Part shown: in pieces, positions 8,416-15,986 of the stretch
How positions within the stretch are numbered: the first letter of the stretch is position 1
Layout of the letters: each line of letters starts with the position of its first letter
Source: Erysipelotrichaceae bacterium
GTDB lineage: Bacteria > Bacillota_I > Bacilli_A > Erysipelotrichales > Erysipelotrichaceae
Direction of reading: 5' to 3'
DNA: 64,000 nt
Assembly (NCBI GenBank): GCA_017431825.1
Contig: JAFRKI010000014.1
Span: forward strand, 1 to 64,000
Notes under the pieces: generated by a model
What the model was told of the DNA's origin: nothing
What the model saw: only the letters and a program-made list of their open reading frames with translations
The model's database searches: none
Translations under genes and position numbers: made by a program

Positions 8416-9747
8416 ATGAAGGAAAAGATAATCGAATTACTGGCAGATGAGAACTTTAAGGAACTGAAAGAGTTTTTAGCTGATGCGAATGAAGCGGATA
8501 TAGCCGAGTGTCTGGACGAACTGGAACAGAGCGATGTGGCTGTCGTTTTCAGACTGTTGAAGAAAGACGAAGCGGCCGACATCTTCTCGAGGATGGATCC
8601 GGATACCCAGGAGAACCTGATCGAGATACTGAGTGATAAGGAAATCGCCAGCATCGTATCCAAGCTGTACGTGGATGATGCAGCCGACCTGGTAGATGAA
8701 CTCCCGGCTAATCTGGTCACCAGAGTATTGAATAACTCTTCGGAGGCCAAGCGAAAGGCCATCAACGAGATACTGAAGTATCCTGACGATTCGGCAGGAT
8801 CGATAATGACCACCGAGTATGCCTCGCTTGATGAGGATGCGACGGTGCAGGATGCCTTCGACAGGATCAGAAAGAGAGGTCTTACCAAAGAGACCATCTA
8901 TACCATCTACATTACCGATAAGGACAGACACCTGGTAGGCGTTACCACTGCCAAAGAGCTGCTGCTGGCTGAGCCTGATACCAGGATGAGCGAGCTGATG
9001 GAAGAGAACGTCATCGCGATTCCTACGACCGAAGATAAGGAAGAAGTCGCCAAGATGTTCGACAAGTACGACTTCCTGGCCATGCCGGTAGTCGATTCCG
9101 AGAACCGTCTGGTCGGTATCGTTACCGTCGACGATGCCATGGATGTCATGAGTGAAGAGAACGAGGAAGATTTCGAAAAGATGGCTGCCATCGCACCATC
9201 CGAAGAAGACTACATGAAGGAATCGATCTTTGCCCAGTACAAGAACAGGATCGTGTGGCTCCTGGTGCTCATGCTGAGCTCGATCGTTACCGGCAAGATC
9301 ATCACCAACTATGAGAATGCCTTTGCGGCCGTACCTTTGCTGGTATCATTCATTCCGATGATCATGGATACCGGCGGCAACTGCGGTTCACAGGCTTCAA
9401 CGATGGTCATCAGAGCGCTGGCTACCGATGAAGTCGAGACCAAGGATGTGCTGAAGGTCTGGTGGCGTGAGATAAGGATAGCCTGTCTTGTGGGTGCTAC
9501 GCTGGCTGTAGTCAACGGCATCCGTATCTATCTGCAGTATCATGATCTGCCGCTGTCGATAGTCATCGGCATTACCCTATTCTGCACAGCGTGTCTGGCT
9601 AAATCGCTGGGCTGCCTTCTGCCTATCCTGGCCAAGACCTTAAAGCTTGACCCGGCCTACATGGCATCACCGATGATCACTACCATGGTCGATGCCTGCA
9701 GTCTCGTGATCTTCTTCAATGTCGCACTGATGCTGATGAATGTTTAG
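8416..9747 (+). CDS. mgtE: Magnesium transporter MgtE
   Basis: The 443-aa protein has the MgtE arrangement: an acidic N-terminal superhelical domain (about 1-130) with repeated AD-type motifs, two CBS domains (about 135-255) and a C-terminal five-helix channel domain (about 280-443) containing PLLVSFIPMIMDTGGNCGSQ. It is a gated Mg2+ channel in the cytoplasmic membrane, closed by Mg2+ binding to the cytosolic domains. The start has AAGGGGGAAGGG upstream. A short Asp-rich ORF precedes it. A GtrA-like gene overlaps its 3' end by 8 nt. Confidence 0.95.
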   Translation: MKEKIIELLADENFKELKEFLADANEADIAECLDELEQSDVAVVFRLLKKDEAADIFSRMDPDTQENLIEILSDKEIASIVSKLYVDDAADLVDELPANLVTRVLNNSSEAKRKAINEILKYPDDSAGSIMTTEYASLDEDATVQDAFDRIRKRGLTKETIYTIYITDKDRHLVGVTTAKELLLAEPDTRMSELMEENVIAIPTTEDKEEVAKMFDKYDFLAMPVVDSENRLVGIVTVDDAMDVMSEENEEDFEKMAAIAPSEEDYMKESIFAQYKNRIVWLLVLMLSSIVTGKIITNYENAFAAVPLLVSFIPMIMDTGGNCGSQASTMVIRALATDEVETKDVLKVWWREIRIACLVGATLAVVNGIRIYLQYHDLPLSIVIGITLFCTACLAKSLGCLLPILAKTLKLDPAYMASPMITTMVDACSLVIFFNVALMLMNV

Positions 9748-10162
9748 ATATATGAATAAGATAAAAGAACTATATATAAAATATAAGGAAGTCATTAACT
9801 ACCTCTTCTTCGGCGGCTGTACCTTCGTTGTAAGCATGGCCTCATTTTACCTGTGCAACAAGGTCATGGTTCTCAATGAACATGTCTCCAACATCGTCAG
9901 CTGGATACTGGCGGTACTGTTCGCCTATATCACCAACCGGAAATACGTCTTTGAATCTAAAACTAATGACTTCAAAGGCCTCGTAAAGGAGATCACCTCC
10001 TTCTTCTCTGCCCGGCTGCTGACACTGGGTATCGAAGAAGTCATCATCTTCGTGGGCTGCAATCTTATGCATATCGATGCACTGATCGTAAAGCTCATCG
10101 GACAGATCGTGGTCATCGTATCCAACTATTTCCTGTCCAAACTGTTTATATTCAAAAAATGA
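9740..10162 (+). CDS. GtrA-family membrane protein
   Basis: A 140-aa protein with four hydrophobic helices and the family motif [13 protein letters not shown] (about 65-77). GtrA-type proteins take part in moving lipid-linked saccharides across the membrane or decorating wall polymers. Start choice is uncertain: ATG at 9740 overlaps mgtE, ATG at 9752 lies just after it, and neither has a strong ribosome site. Its stop overlaps the dtd start (ATGA), so translation of both is coupled. Confidence 0.8.
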   Translation: MFRYMNKIKELYIKYKEVINYLFFGGCTFVVSMASFYLCNKVMVLNEHVSNIVSWILAVLFAYITNRKYVFESKTNDFKGLVKEITSFFSARLLTLGIEEVIIFVGCNLMHIDALIVKLIGQIVVIVSNYFLSKLFIFKK

Positions 10163-10611
10163 AACTTGTCGTACAAAGAGTAAAGGAAGCATCCTGCACA
10201 GTAGACAATAAGGTAACCGGCAGCATCGGCACGGGTTTTATGGTGCTGGTAGGTATCGGTCTTGAAGACAATAAGGACATCGCCAGGAAGATGGCTGCCA
10301 AGCTTTCCAAGCTGAGAGTATTTGAAGATGAAAACGAAAAGATGAACCTTTCCTTATATGACGTGGGAGGTTCGATCCTGTCCATATCGCAGTTCACCCT
10401 ATATGCGGATGCCTCGGGCGGAAACCGTCCGTCCTTCGTAAATGCGATGAAGGGTGAGGAAGCCAACGGCCTGTATGAGTATTTCAATGAGTGTCTAAGA
10501 GAACTGGACCTAAAGGTAGAAACCGGGATCTTCGGAGCTGACATGGCCGTTAAGCTCTGGAATGATGGTCCGGTCACCATCATCCTGGATTCAAAGGAGT
10601 TATTCAAATGA
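10159..10611 (+). CDS. dtd: D-aminoacyl-tRNA deacylase
   Basis: The 150-aa length and the sequence [13 protein letters not shown], the catalytic-site loop [17 protein letters not shown] and the second signature NDGPVTIIL are diagnostic of Dtd. It hydrolyses D-amino acids from mischarged tRNAs in the cytoplasm. Start overlaps the GtrA stop and its own stop overlaps the DUF951 start, forming a tightly coupled cluster. Confidence 0.95.
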   Translation: MKLVVQRVKEASCTVDNKVTGSIGTGFMVLVGIGLEDNKDIARKMAAKLSKLRVFEDENEKMNLSLYDVGGSILSISQFTLYADASGGNRPSFVNAMKGEEANGLYEYFNECLRELDLKVETGIFGADMAVKLWNDGPVTIILDSKELFK

Positions 10612-10814
10612 TAGAAAACTATGATCTTAATGATATCGTTCAGATGAAAAAGGATCACCCATGCCGTAAATCCCATTACTGGAAGATCATCAGAATGGGT
10701 GCCGATATCAAGATAAAGTGCGAGGGCTGCGGTGCCGTCGTCATGATGGAGAGAAGGGAATTCGAGCGCAAATGCAAGAAGATGATCCAAAAAGCCGAAA
10801 CTGTTGTTGAATAA
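10608..10814 (+). CDS. DUF951-like small protein
   Basis: A 68-aa protein beginning [19 protein letters not shown], with [17 protein letters not shown] giving a CxxC pair that may bind metal. DUF951 proteins are small, widespread in Firmicutes, and resemble YyzM; their role is not established. The ATG overlaps the dtd stop by four bases, so it is translated as part of that operon. Confidence 0.85.
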   Translation: MIENYDLNDIVQMKKDHPCRKSHYWKIIRMGADIKIKCEGCGAVVMMERREFERKCKKMIQKAETVVE

Positions 10815-10861
10815 TGGAATAAAAAGTTATAAAATTAAAACACGCTTTAAAGGAGTGAATT

Positions 10862-11086
10862 ATGTTAAGAGCTGTATTACTGGTAATTGCGATATTACTT
10901 ATATTAATATCTTTACTACAAAGCGGTAAGTCTGATGGTCTGAGTGCCTTCACCGGTTCCGGTGATCTGGGACTCTTCCAGAACGTCAAGGAGAGAGGAC
11001 CGGAAAAGGTGATCTCCAGGATCACCATGGTTCTGGGAATCGTCTTCTTTGCCCTGGTAATCATCATCAGAATTGTAGAGGGATAA
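10862..11086 (+). CDS. secG: Preprotein translocase subunit SecG
   Basis: A 74-aa protein with two transmembrane helices and the SecG linker signature LLQSGKSDGLSAFTGSGD. It is an accessory subunit of SecYEG that aids protein export. AAAGGAG precedes the ATG. In many Firmicutes secG is followed by rnr and smpB. Here a terminator overlapping the stop codon is followed directly by smpB, with no rnr between. Confidence 0.93.
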   Translation: MLRAVLLVIAILLILISLLQSGKSDGLSAFTGSGDLGLFQNVKERGPEKVISRITMVLGIVFFALVIIIRIVEG

Positions 11087-11104
11087 GATATCCCTTTTTA
11101 TTTC
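11079..11104 (+). terminator. Terminator between secG and smpB
   Basis: AGGGATA/TATCCCT stem with a 3-nt loop and a T-run. It contains the secG stop codon and ends just before the smpB ATG. Confidence 0.75.
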
Positions 11105-11105
11105 T

Positions 11106-11558
11106 ATGGCAGTCAAGGAACTTGGTATCAACAAGAAAGCCTACCATGATTATGAAATACTTGATAAGTATGAAGCAGGTATTTCCTTACTCGGTACGGA
11201 GATCAAATCCTTAAGAAAAGGCAAGGTCCAGTTAAAGGAATCCTATGTCTCTTTTAAGGATGGGGAAGCCTTCGTCAAGGGCATGAACATCGCCCAGTAT
11301 GATCAGGGCAACCGTTTCAATCATGAGGAGACCAGGGACCGTAAGCTGCTGTTACATAAGTCAGAGATAAACAAGCTTGCCAATAAGGTTAAGCTGCAGG
11401 GATTGACAGTTATCCCCTTAAAGGTATATTTAAAGGATGGAAAAGCCAAGCTGGAAATAGCCTTAGCCAAAGGCAAGACACTCTATGACAAGAGAGAAAG
11501 CGACAAGGCCAGATCGATGAAGAGAGAAGCCCAGAAGGCCATGAGGAGGACGGTATGA
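11106..11558 (+). CDS. smpB: SsrA-binding protein SmpB
   Basis: The 150-aa protein shows the SmpB signatures YEAGISLLGTEIKSLRKGK, RDRKLLLHKSEI and a basic C-terminal tail with KRESDKARSMKREA. SmpB binds tmRNA and places it in the ribosomal A site during rescue of stalled ribosomes. Its partner ssrA lies 1.2 kb downstream on the same strand. No Shine-Dalgarno sequence is evident, and a terminator hairpin lies immediately upstream. Confidence 0.95.
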   Translation: MAVKELGINKKAYHDYEILDKYEAGISLLGTEIKSLRKGKVQLKESYVSFKDGEAFVKGMNIAQYDQGNRFNHEETRDRKLLLHKSEINKLANKVKLQGLTVIPLKVYLKDGKAKLEIALAKGKTLYDKRESDKARSMKREAQKAMRRTV

Positions 11559-11833
11559 AGAAGTTCATCAGGATCATGCTGATAATACTGTTGCTGTGTT
11601 TCGGTGCCGTCTGTGCCTATACGGGCTGGCAGTTCTTTACGCTGTATAATACCGACAGCACTTTAAAGAAAGACATAAAGGAAACATCTGAGAAGATGGA
11701 CGATGCAGATAAACAGATCAGCGATCTGAATAAGGAAATAGAATCCTTAAGCAAGGACAACGATCTGTATACGGAGTATCAGAATTGGCAAAGACAGAAC
11801 AGAAAACTGGAAGAAATTCTGGCCAGACAGTAA
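11555..11833 (+). CDS. Small membrane-anchored coiled-coil protein
   Basis: A 92-aa protein: one N-terminal transmembrane helix (about 5-28), then a charged heptad-like coiled coil (KKDIKETSEKMDDADKQISD...). The start overlaps the smpB stop by 4 nt. The layout resembles FtsL/DivIC-like or septum-associated bitopic proteins, but no specific family is recognised. It overlaps the deacetylase gene by 49 nt. Confidence 0.65.
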   Translation: MKKFIRIMLIILLLCFGAVCAYTGWQFFTLYNTDSTLKKDIKETSEKMDDADKQISDLNKEIESLSKDNDLYTEYQNWQRQNRKLEEILARQ

Positions 11834-12717
11834 ACATCCTGCTGGCAGTCATATGCATAGTACTGTGTGCTTTGAGCATATACTTTTACCGTGCCTGTGA
11901 TTCACTGAATACTGCTGTCCTTTCCGATGATGCGGAACTGTCTGAACTGCTGGCTATCTATGATGAAAAAAGCGCGGAGCTTGCTGAAGTCACTGAGACC
12001 AGAGAAGCCTTCAACGATCTTGACGGCAAGATCGCAGAGATCAAGGAAGTCTACTTTAAGAATGCGGTAAAGGCCGAAGAACTGGCCAGGAGCGGCAATG
12101 CGGATTTCAAGGTTTGTTACCTGACCTTTGATGACGGACCGTATGTGGCAACGACACCGCTCTTCCTGGACGTACTGGAAGAATATGACGTGCAGGCTAC
12201 TTTCTTCTGCCTGGCCAAGGAAGGGCTGGACGATCTTTATAAGAGAGAAAAGATGAACTGTCATACCATCGGTAACCATACCGCTTCCCATACGATCCGC
12301 TATGTCTATAGCAGTATCGATACTTTCATTAAGGATCTGGAGGAAAACAGGGAATTCATTCAGAACCTTTTGGGCATTACTACCGATGTCATGCGTTTCC
12401 CTGGCGGCTCTCCGCAGATCACCTACAGCGGTCTTAACAGAACAAAGATGATCGAAAGGATACAGGAACTCCATTACGGTTACATCGACTGGACATTGAT
12501 GACGGGAGACGGCGGCGGGCCATACTTCATGACTCCTGACGAGTTCCTGCACAACGTCGTTGACTATTCCGCCGACTATGACGTCATATCCGTTCTAATG
12601 CACGATTACTCCAACAACACTCTGGCCTGTCTTCCGGAAATGATCGAGATCCTTAAGGAACAGGGTTATATCTTTTTACCGCTTTCTTATGATGCACCGA
12701 TCGTAAAGAAAGAATAG
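11785..12717 (+). CDS. Membrane-anchored polysaccharide deacetylase (NodB/CE4)
   Basis: The 310-aa product has an N-terminal transmembrane anchor (about 17-36), a coiled-coil spacer and a CE4 domain. Motif 1 is TFDDGP (catalytic Asp and metal Asp), motif 2 is the metal-binding HTASH in GNHTASHT, and motif 3 is RFPGGS. It probably deacetylates peptidoglycan or another wall glycan outside the membrane. The start is TTG at 11785 with GGAG eight bases upstream, inside the preceding gene. Both genes encode a membrane helix plus coiled coil, so their products may work together. Confidence 0.88.
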   Translation: MAKTEQKTGRNSGQTVNILLAVICIVLCALSIYFYRACDSLNTAVLSDDAELSELLAIYDEKSAELAEVTETREAFNDLDGKIAEIKEVYFKNAVKAEELARSGNADFKVCYLTFDDGPYVATTPLFLDVLEEYDVQATFFCLAKEGLDDLYKREKMNCHTIGNHTASHTIRYVYSSIDTFIKDLEENREFIQNLLGITTDVMRFPGGSPQITYSGLNRTKMIERIQELHYGYIDWTLMTGDGGGPYFMTPDEFLHNVVDYSADYDVISVLMHDYSNNTLACLPEMIEILKEQGYIFLPLSYDAPIVKKE

Positions 12718-12756
12718 TTGATTTTTATCTTAAAATATTGTTTAATTAAATCCCAT

Positions 12757-13104
12757 GGGGATGTCATGGTTTCGACAGGTCTATGCTGGATTTTAACTGC
12801 AGTGGAGTGATGACCTTATCATCAAAACAAAATATTCGGCAATAACGAATTAGCATTTGCGTAAACAAGGTTGAGCTTTAGCTCCCGTCGCAACGTTCTG
12901 TCTGTGAGGTTCATAGCATTCAGACGTATACATGAACTAGGTGCAGGCAGTTAGCCTTATCTGCCCATCCGAAAACCGAAAAGGCAAATTCAATACCTGG
13001 TAGTTTAAGCCGCAGTATTGTCTTATCCAAAGTTAAACTAAACTGTAGACGTTAAAATGTGGGGCTATTCTTGGACAGGGGTTCGATTCCCCTCATCTCC
13101 ACCA
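12757..13104 (+). ncRNA. ssrA: Transfer-messenger RNA
   Basis: The 5' end GGGGATGTCATGGTTTCGAC and the 3' end GGTTCGATTCCCCTCATCTC followed by CACCA form the alanyl-tRNA-like acceptor and T arm. The tag reading frame ends ...NNELAFA followed by TAA at 12862-12864. It rescues stalled ribosomes with SmpB. The tag ends in AFA, which resembles mollicute tags more than the ALAA ending of Bacillus. The exact resume codon could not be fixed; the frame is open back to at least 12823. A terminator follows at 13114. Confidence 0.96.
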
Positions 13105-13113
13105 AAAGAAAAC

Positions 13114-13146
13114 AAAGGATCTATTTCAAGTAAATAGATCCTTTTT
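13114..13146 (+). terminator. Terminator after ssrA
   Basis: AAAGGATCTATTT/AAATAGATCCTTT perfect 13-bp stem with a 5-nt loop and T-run. Confidence 0.9.
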
Positions 13147-13196
13147 CATGAACAGCAATAAACAAAAAAACACGAATTACTAATTATGATTTAAAA

Positions 13197-13343
13197 TCAG
13201 AATTTGTAATCATTTATCAATTCCTTCCTGTATGCGGTAGGAGTTTTGCTGTATCTTTTTTTGAAAGTCCTGATGAAATTATCAGTATTCTCATAGCTTG
13301 ACAGCAAGGATCTATGTATCCGAACACTTCCCTGAATATTCAT
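13197..13343 (-). pseudogene. Remnant of AraC-family regulator (C-terminal HTH)
   Basis: A 48-codon open fragment on the minus strand reads SYENTDNFIRTFKKRYSKTPTAYRKEL near its end. This matches the second helix-turn-helix of AraC/XylS regulators (F.R.FKK..G.TP..YR). The rest of the ~280-residue protein is missing upstream. It is most likely a decayed regulator gene. Confidence 0.75.
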
Positions 13344-13356
13344 CAATTATGAGATA

Positions 13357-13391
13357 TAAAAAGTGCCTGGTCTATGTCAGACCAGGCACTT
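13357..13391 (-). terminator. Terminator of the 65-aa gene
   Basis: AAGTGCCTGGTCT/AGACCAGGCACTT perfect 13-bp stem with a 5-nt loop. On the minus strand it is followed by TTTATAT, downstream of the gene ending at 13440. Confidence 0.85.
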
Positions 13392-13439
13392 AGAATAGTT
13401 CAAACAAAGAACTCAAATCTTTATGTTGTGATTCAGGAA

Positions 13440-13637
13440 CTATTCAACTATTTCAAAATTGTTGTTTTCTCCTTCACCGTATTCAATCAGATCTTTAATG
13501 ATATTTGAAACAGTTTTTGAAGAATAAGACTTTGCTTTATTGATATCATCAGTACTAACAAAGTGTCCTTCTTTGCGGGAAACGGATGCTACATATCCTG
13601 TCTCACCGCTATACTTGTTTGTCCATTTAATAATCAT
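13440..13637 (-). CDS. Small hypothetical protein, 65 aa
   Basis: The protein starts MIIKWTNKYSGETGYVASVS and ends EYGEGENNNFEIVE. It has no membrane segment, no cysteines and mixed charge. It has a ribosome site (AGGGGG) and its own strong terminator, both supporting a real gene in an otherwise decayed region. I do not recognise an assigned function. Confidence 0.6.
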   Translation of the reverse strand: MIIKWTNKYSGETGYVASVSRKEGHFVSTDDINKAKSYSSKTVSNIIKDLIEYGEGENNNFEIVE

Positions 13638-13667
13638 TTTAAATACCCCCTAGTCTTCTATTTTAAA

Positions 13668-13799
13668 TTATTCTTTAGAATAGTCAAAATATGAGCTTCT
13701 GAGGAATTCTTCATAATGCTTATTATCTGTTCTTTCTTTTCGCCATTCGCTCCACCAAAGAGCATCTGTAGGATCTGCTTCAAACAGAACTTTTATTTA
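13668..13799 (-). pseudogene. Fragment of unrecognised gene
   Basis: An open stretch of about 43 codons reads FEADPTDALWWSEWRKERTD before a stop at 13668. There is no ATG and an in-frame stop just upstream. It is protein-like but truncated; the family was not recognised. Confidence 0.4.
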
Positions 13800-13820
13800 C
13801 CTGTTATTTACGTATAATAA

Positions 13821-14039
13821 AGTGAAACCAAGGATACAGATACGAAGCCTAAAGAATTACTACATGCGACATATGACTTCTGGAGACCGAACAAGTATGC
13901 CTTGAAGCCTTACCTTGTTGAAGACAGGGGAACACATCCTTTTGCGATTATCTATCCGGGTGGAGCCTATGGTGTGGTCTGTTCCTTTCTGGAAGGAGAG
14001 CTTTCTTTTGAACCTGTTGAAATAATAAGCAGTTACTGA
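13821..14039 (+). pseudogene. Remnant of alpha/beta hydrolase (esterase) gene
   Basis: A 72-codon open stretch without a start codon includes HPFAIIYPGGAYGVVCSFLE, the oxyanion-loop region of BD-FAE/acetyl-xylan-type esterases (HGGGxx-like). It stops before the catalytic Ser motif would be reached. Only the N-terminal ~70 residues of a ~270-residue enzyme remain. Confidence 0.6.
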
Positions 14040-14103
14040 GCGTGCTGAAAAAGCAGTAATATACCGGACTGATCTCATAATTTTACTGGTTTTACTAATA
14101 AAA

Positions 14104-14130
14104 TAAAAATCACCTTGAAGGTGATTTTTA
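14104..14130. terminator. Bidirectional terminator at end of acyltransferase-like gene
   Basis: AAAATCACCTT/AAGGTGATTTTT stem, T-rich on both strands, overlapping the stop codon of the minus-strand gene. Confidence 0.85.
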
Positions 14131-14970
14131 TACTGTTATTTTCCTGCCTGCGGGTTCTTCCAGCATCTCGGGATGCTGAAGAATATATTCGATCATCTGT
14201 ATGGATCTTGCGAAATAGAAACCGTCGGCGATCCTTTCATCGATAGTGACTCCGATGGAGCATGTTTTTATCAGTTCTTCCGTTCCGTCATCATTGATCC
14301 GCTTGTCATTTACGATCTCGCCGATCGTGGCCAGTGAAGAACAGATCCCGAAATCTGCCAGATTATGATAGATCGCTCCACATCCGATCGAACCGAGATT
14401 GGAAATGATCATGCTGGAGAAATAGATGTTGTTGTCGGTCATCGATTTCGGCAGCAGGCCGTGTTTGCCAAAGAAACCGATCAGTGCCAGGATCGGGACC
14501 CGGAAGAGATTGGGAAGTTTGCCCAGTATATCGGCGACGTCGTTTGCACCGGCTTTTTCTTCTTTAGCGTTCCGTACCTTATCGACCATTTCTGCAGTCT
14601 TGCGGGAAATGCTTTCGATGTTGTCATTTTCTTCGATCGGAACCACCAGCATCAGTTCTCCTGAATTATCATCAAAAGATACTTTTGCCGCAAAAGACAG
14701 CAGAACTTCATCATTCTGATACATATGTCTGTTTACGATGAAACGGTTCAGAAAAGGACGGTTATACATGACTTTAGCTATGGCTGTCAGAAAAGCGTGG
14801 AAGTAGGTATAATGGATACCTTTCTTCTTGCATTCATCGATGTATCTGACCAGTTCAGTCACATCGAGATCGCGATCGATATAAACTTCGTTTTCTTTGC
14901 GGTCAGGTTTCAGATCGATCATGCACTGCTTCAGGGTATCGATTTTGACTCTGTGGGCTTTCTTACTCAT
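14128..14970 (-). CDS. Stand-alone 2-oxoacid dehydrogenase E2/CAT-like acyltransferase domain protein
   Basis: The 280-aa protein matches the catalytic fold of E2 acyltransferases and chloramphenicol acetyltransferase without lipoyl or peripheral-binding domains. It has SNLGSIGCGAIYH and the C-terminal block VTIDERIADGFYFARS. In E2/CAT the block is H-x-x-x-D-G with a catalytic His; here that position is Glu. Substrate is unknown. A paralogue with the same substitution is at 55927-56796. AGGAG precedes the start. A palindrome lies just upstream at 14986-15005. Confidence 0.75.
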   Translation of the reverse strand: MSKKAHRVKIDTLKQCMIDLKPDRKENEVYIDRDLDVTELVRYIDECKKKGIHYTYFHAFLTAIAKVMYNRPFLNRFIVNRHMYQNDEVLLSFAAKVSFDDNSGELMLVVPIEENDNIESISRKTAEMVDKVRNAKEEKAGANDVADILGKLPNLFRVPILALIGFFGKHGLLPKSMTDNNIYFSSMIISNLGSIGCGAIYHNLADFGICSSLATIGEIVNDKRINDDGTEELIKTCSIGVTIDERIADGFYFARSIQMIEYILQHPEMLEEPAGRKITV

Positions 14971-14985
14971 TGCGGTCTCCTTTCG

Positions 14986-15005
14986 GAATACTAATGTCAG
15001 TATTC
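14986..15005. promoter_or_regulatory. Palindrome GAATACT-N6-AGTATTC, candidate operator
   Basis: A perfect 7-bp inverted repeat with a 6-nt spacer lies 15-35 bp before the start at 14970. Position and symmetry suit a dimeric repressor; the regulator is unknown. Confidence 0.4.
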
Positions 15006-15147
15006 TATCACGAAAGAGGGACAGCAGTCATTTTTACTAATCCGCAGGAACATTTGTGCACGCTTACTATATGATGAAAGCAATTTTAGAGCATGTTGCA
15101 TCGGTCGGTTTCCTGCTGTTATGTATTTGATAAGCAAATCTCTTTAA

Positions 15148-15756
15148 GATTATATAAAACAGGCTGAGTCTTTAGGCGGGAGATTCGATAAAGTATACAG
15201 CCGTATCAGAAATCAGATCGATGAACTGGTCGAAACGGATCCGAATGTTCTTTACGATTATAAAGAGTATGAAACGGCAGCAGGATTACTGTATGAGACG
15301 ATAAATCTGCGTGCTGAAAGCATCGACGGCCAGCTGAAGGGAACGATCCCGTCTACCGATAGCGGTCAGCGTCAGGATCAGTCAAAGCTGATCGATGCTT
15401 CACATATCGATGTTACGGCAATGGGCCAGTTCAATATGGGCGGTTTTGCGGATAACAGAAAAGGAAAACGTAATGGATCAGATGATCCCTCTTCGTTTTC
15501 TGAAAGCTTCGATTTCTTCGGATTCGGCGGTTTCTCCGGAGGCAATATGCCGGATTTCGATTCTGATAATGTGCCTGAAGGAGGATCTGATTTCGGCGGA
15601 GGCAACATGCCCGACATGAACGGTTTCGGCCGAGGAGCGGAATCCGGAAGTTCATTCGGCACATCAAAGCTGATGACGCTGATGATCTATGGCCTGTGTC
15701 TGATATTCATGCTGGTGCTGATGATCGGGATACATTCGATTAAACGAAGAAGGTAA
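15148..15756 (+). pseudogene. 5'-truncated CotH-like protein gene
   Basis: About 202 open codons without a start begin right after an in-frame TAA. The sequence has DPNVLYDYKEYETAAGLLYE, then NLRAESIDGQLKGTIPST and LIDASHIDVTAMG, the conserved C-terminus of CotH kinase-type surface proteins. A Gly/Asn/Met-rich repeat tail (GGNMPD) and a C-terminal transmembrane helix with basic end follow. The kinase core is missing. A complete but different CotH gene is at 40434-43304. The product, if made, would be only the tail; decay is more likely. Confidence 0.75.
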
Positions 15757-15824
15757 TAAGATTACTTAAGGGTTACAGGGCAAGCTTTCAGCTTATCCAT
15801 TCAAAATAAAAATATCAATGGCAG

Positions 15825-15850
15825 AAACAGGGCCTGCAAGCTCTGTTTTT
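15825..15850 (+). terminator. Terminator upstream of ABC-F transcription unit
   Basis: AACAGGGC/GCTCTGTT stem (one G-U pair) with a 6-nt loop and five T residues. The next promoter's TATAAT begins at 15852. Confidence 0.7.
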
Positions 15851-15851
15851 G

Positions 15852-15857
15852 TATAAT
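15852..15857 (+). promoter_or_regulatory. -10 box (TATAAT) of the ABC-F transcript
   Basis: Perfect TATAAT directly after the upstream terminator; the -35 is not clear. It would give a leader of about 120 nt before the ABC-F start. Confidence 0.5.
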
Positions 15858-15905
15858 ATAGGTAAATGCGGATATAAGTATCCGGAGACTGAAAGGGGTG
15901 AGAGG

Positions 15906-15920
15906 ATGCTGCTGAAATAG
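15906..15920 (+). CDS. Four-residue upstream ORF (MLLK)
   Basis: ATG CTG CTG AAA TAG with AAAGGGGTGAG upstream. It precedes a hairpin and the ABC-F gene, as leader ORFs do in ribosome-mediated attenuation of ABC-F resistance genes. Being so short, it could occur by chance. Confidence 0.4.
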   Translation: MLLK

Positions 15921-15924
15921 TTAC

Positions 15925-15955
15925 GGAACTTTTGAACGCTTCAGAAAGTTTCTTT
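15925..15955 (+). promoter_or_regulatory. Attenuator-like hairpin before ABC-F gene
   Basis: GGAACTTTTGAA and TTCA(G)AAAGTTTC form a 12-bp stem with a CGC loop and one bulged G, followed by a short T-run. It lies between the MLLK mini-ORF and the ABC-F ribosome site. Confidence 0.5.
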
Positions 15956-15986
15956 GATCATGAAGAAGCGGGAAAGGAGCAGCAGC

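Noticed and set aside
8238..8416. M-box riboswitch before mgtE
   Set aside because: The ~125-nt leader after the promoter is too short, is occupied by the 23-codon ORF, and lacks M-box conserved elements.
10152..10790. 212-codon minus-strand ORF opposite dtd and DUF951
   Set aside because: Spans two genuine overlapping genes in antisense; Ser/Leu-rich shadow composition.
11902..12552. 216-codon minus-strand ORF opposite the deacetylase
   Set aside because: Mirror frame of the CE4 gene; no start signal or recognisable domains.
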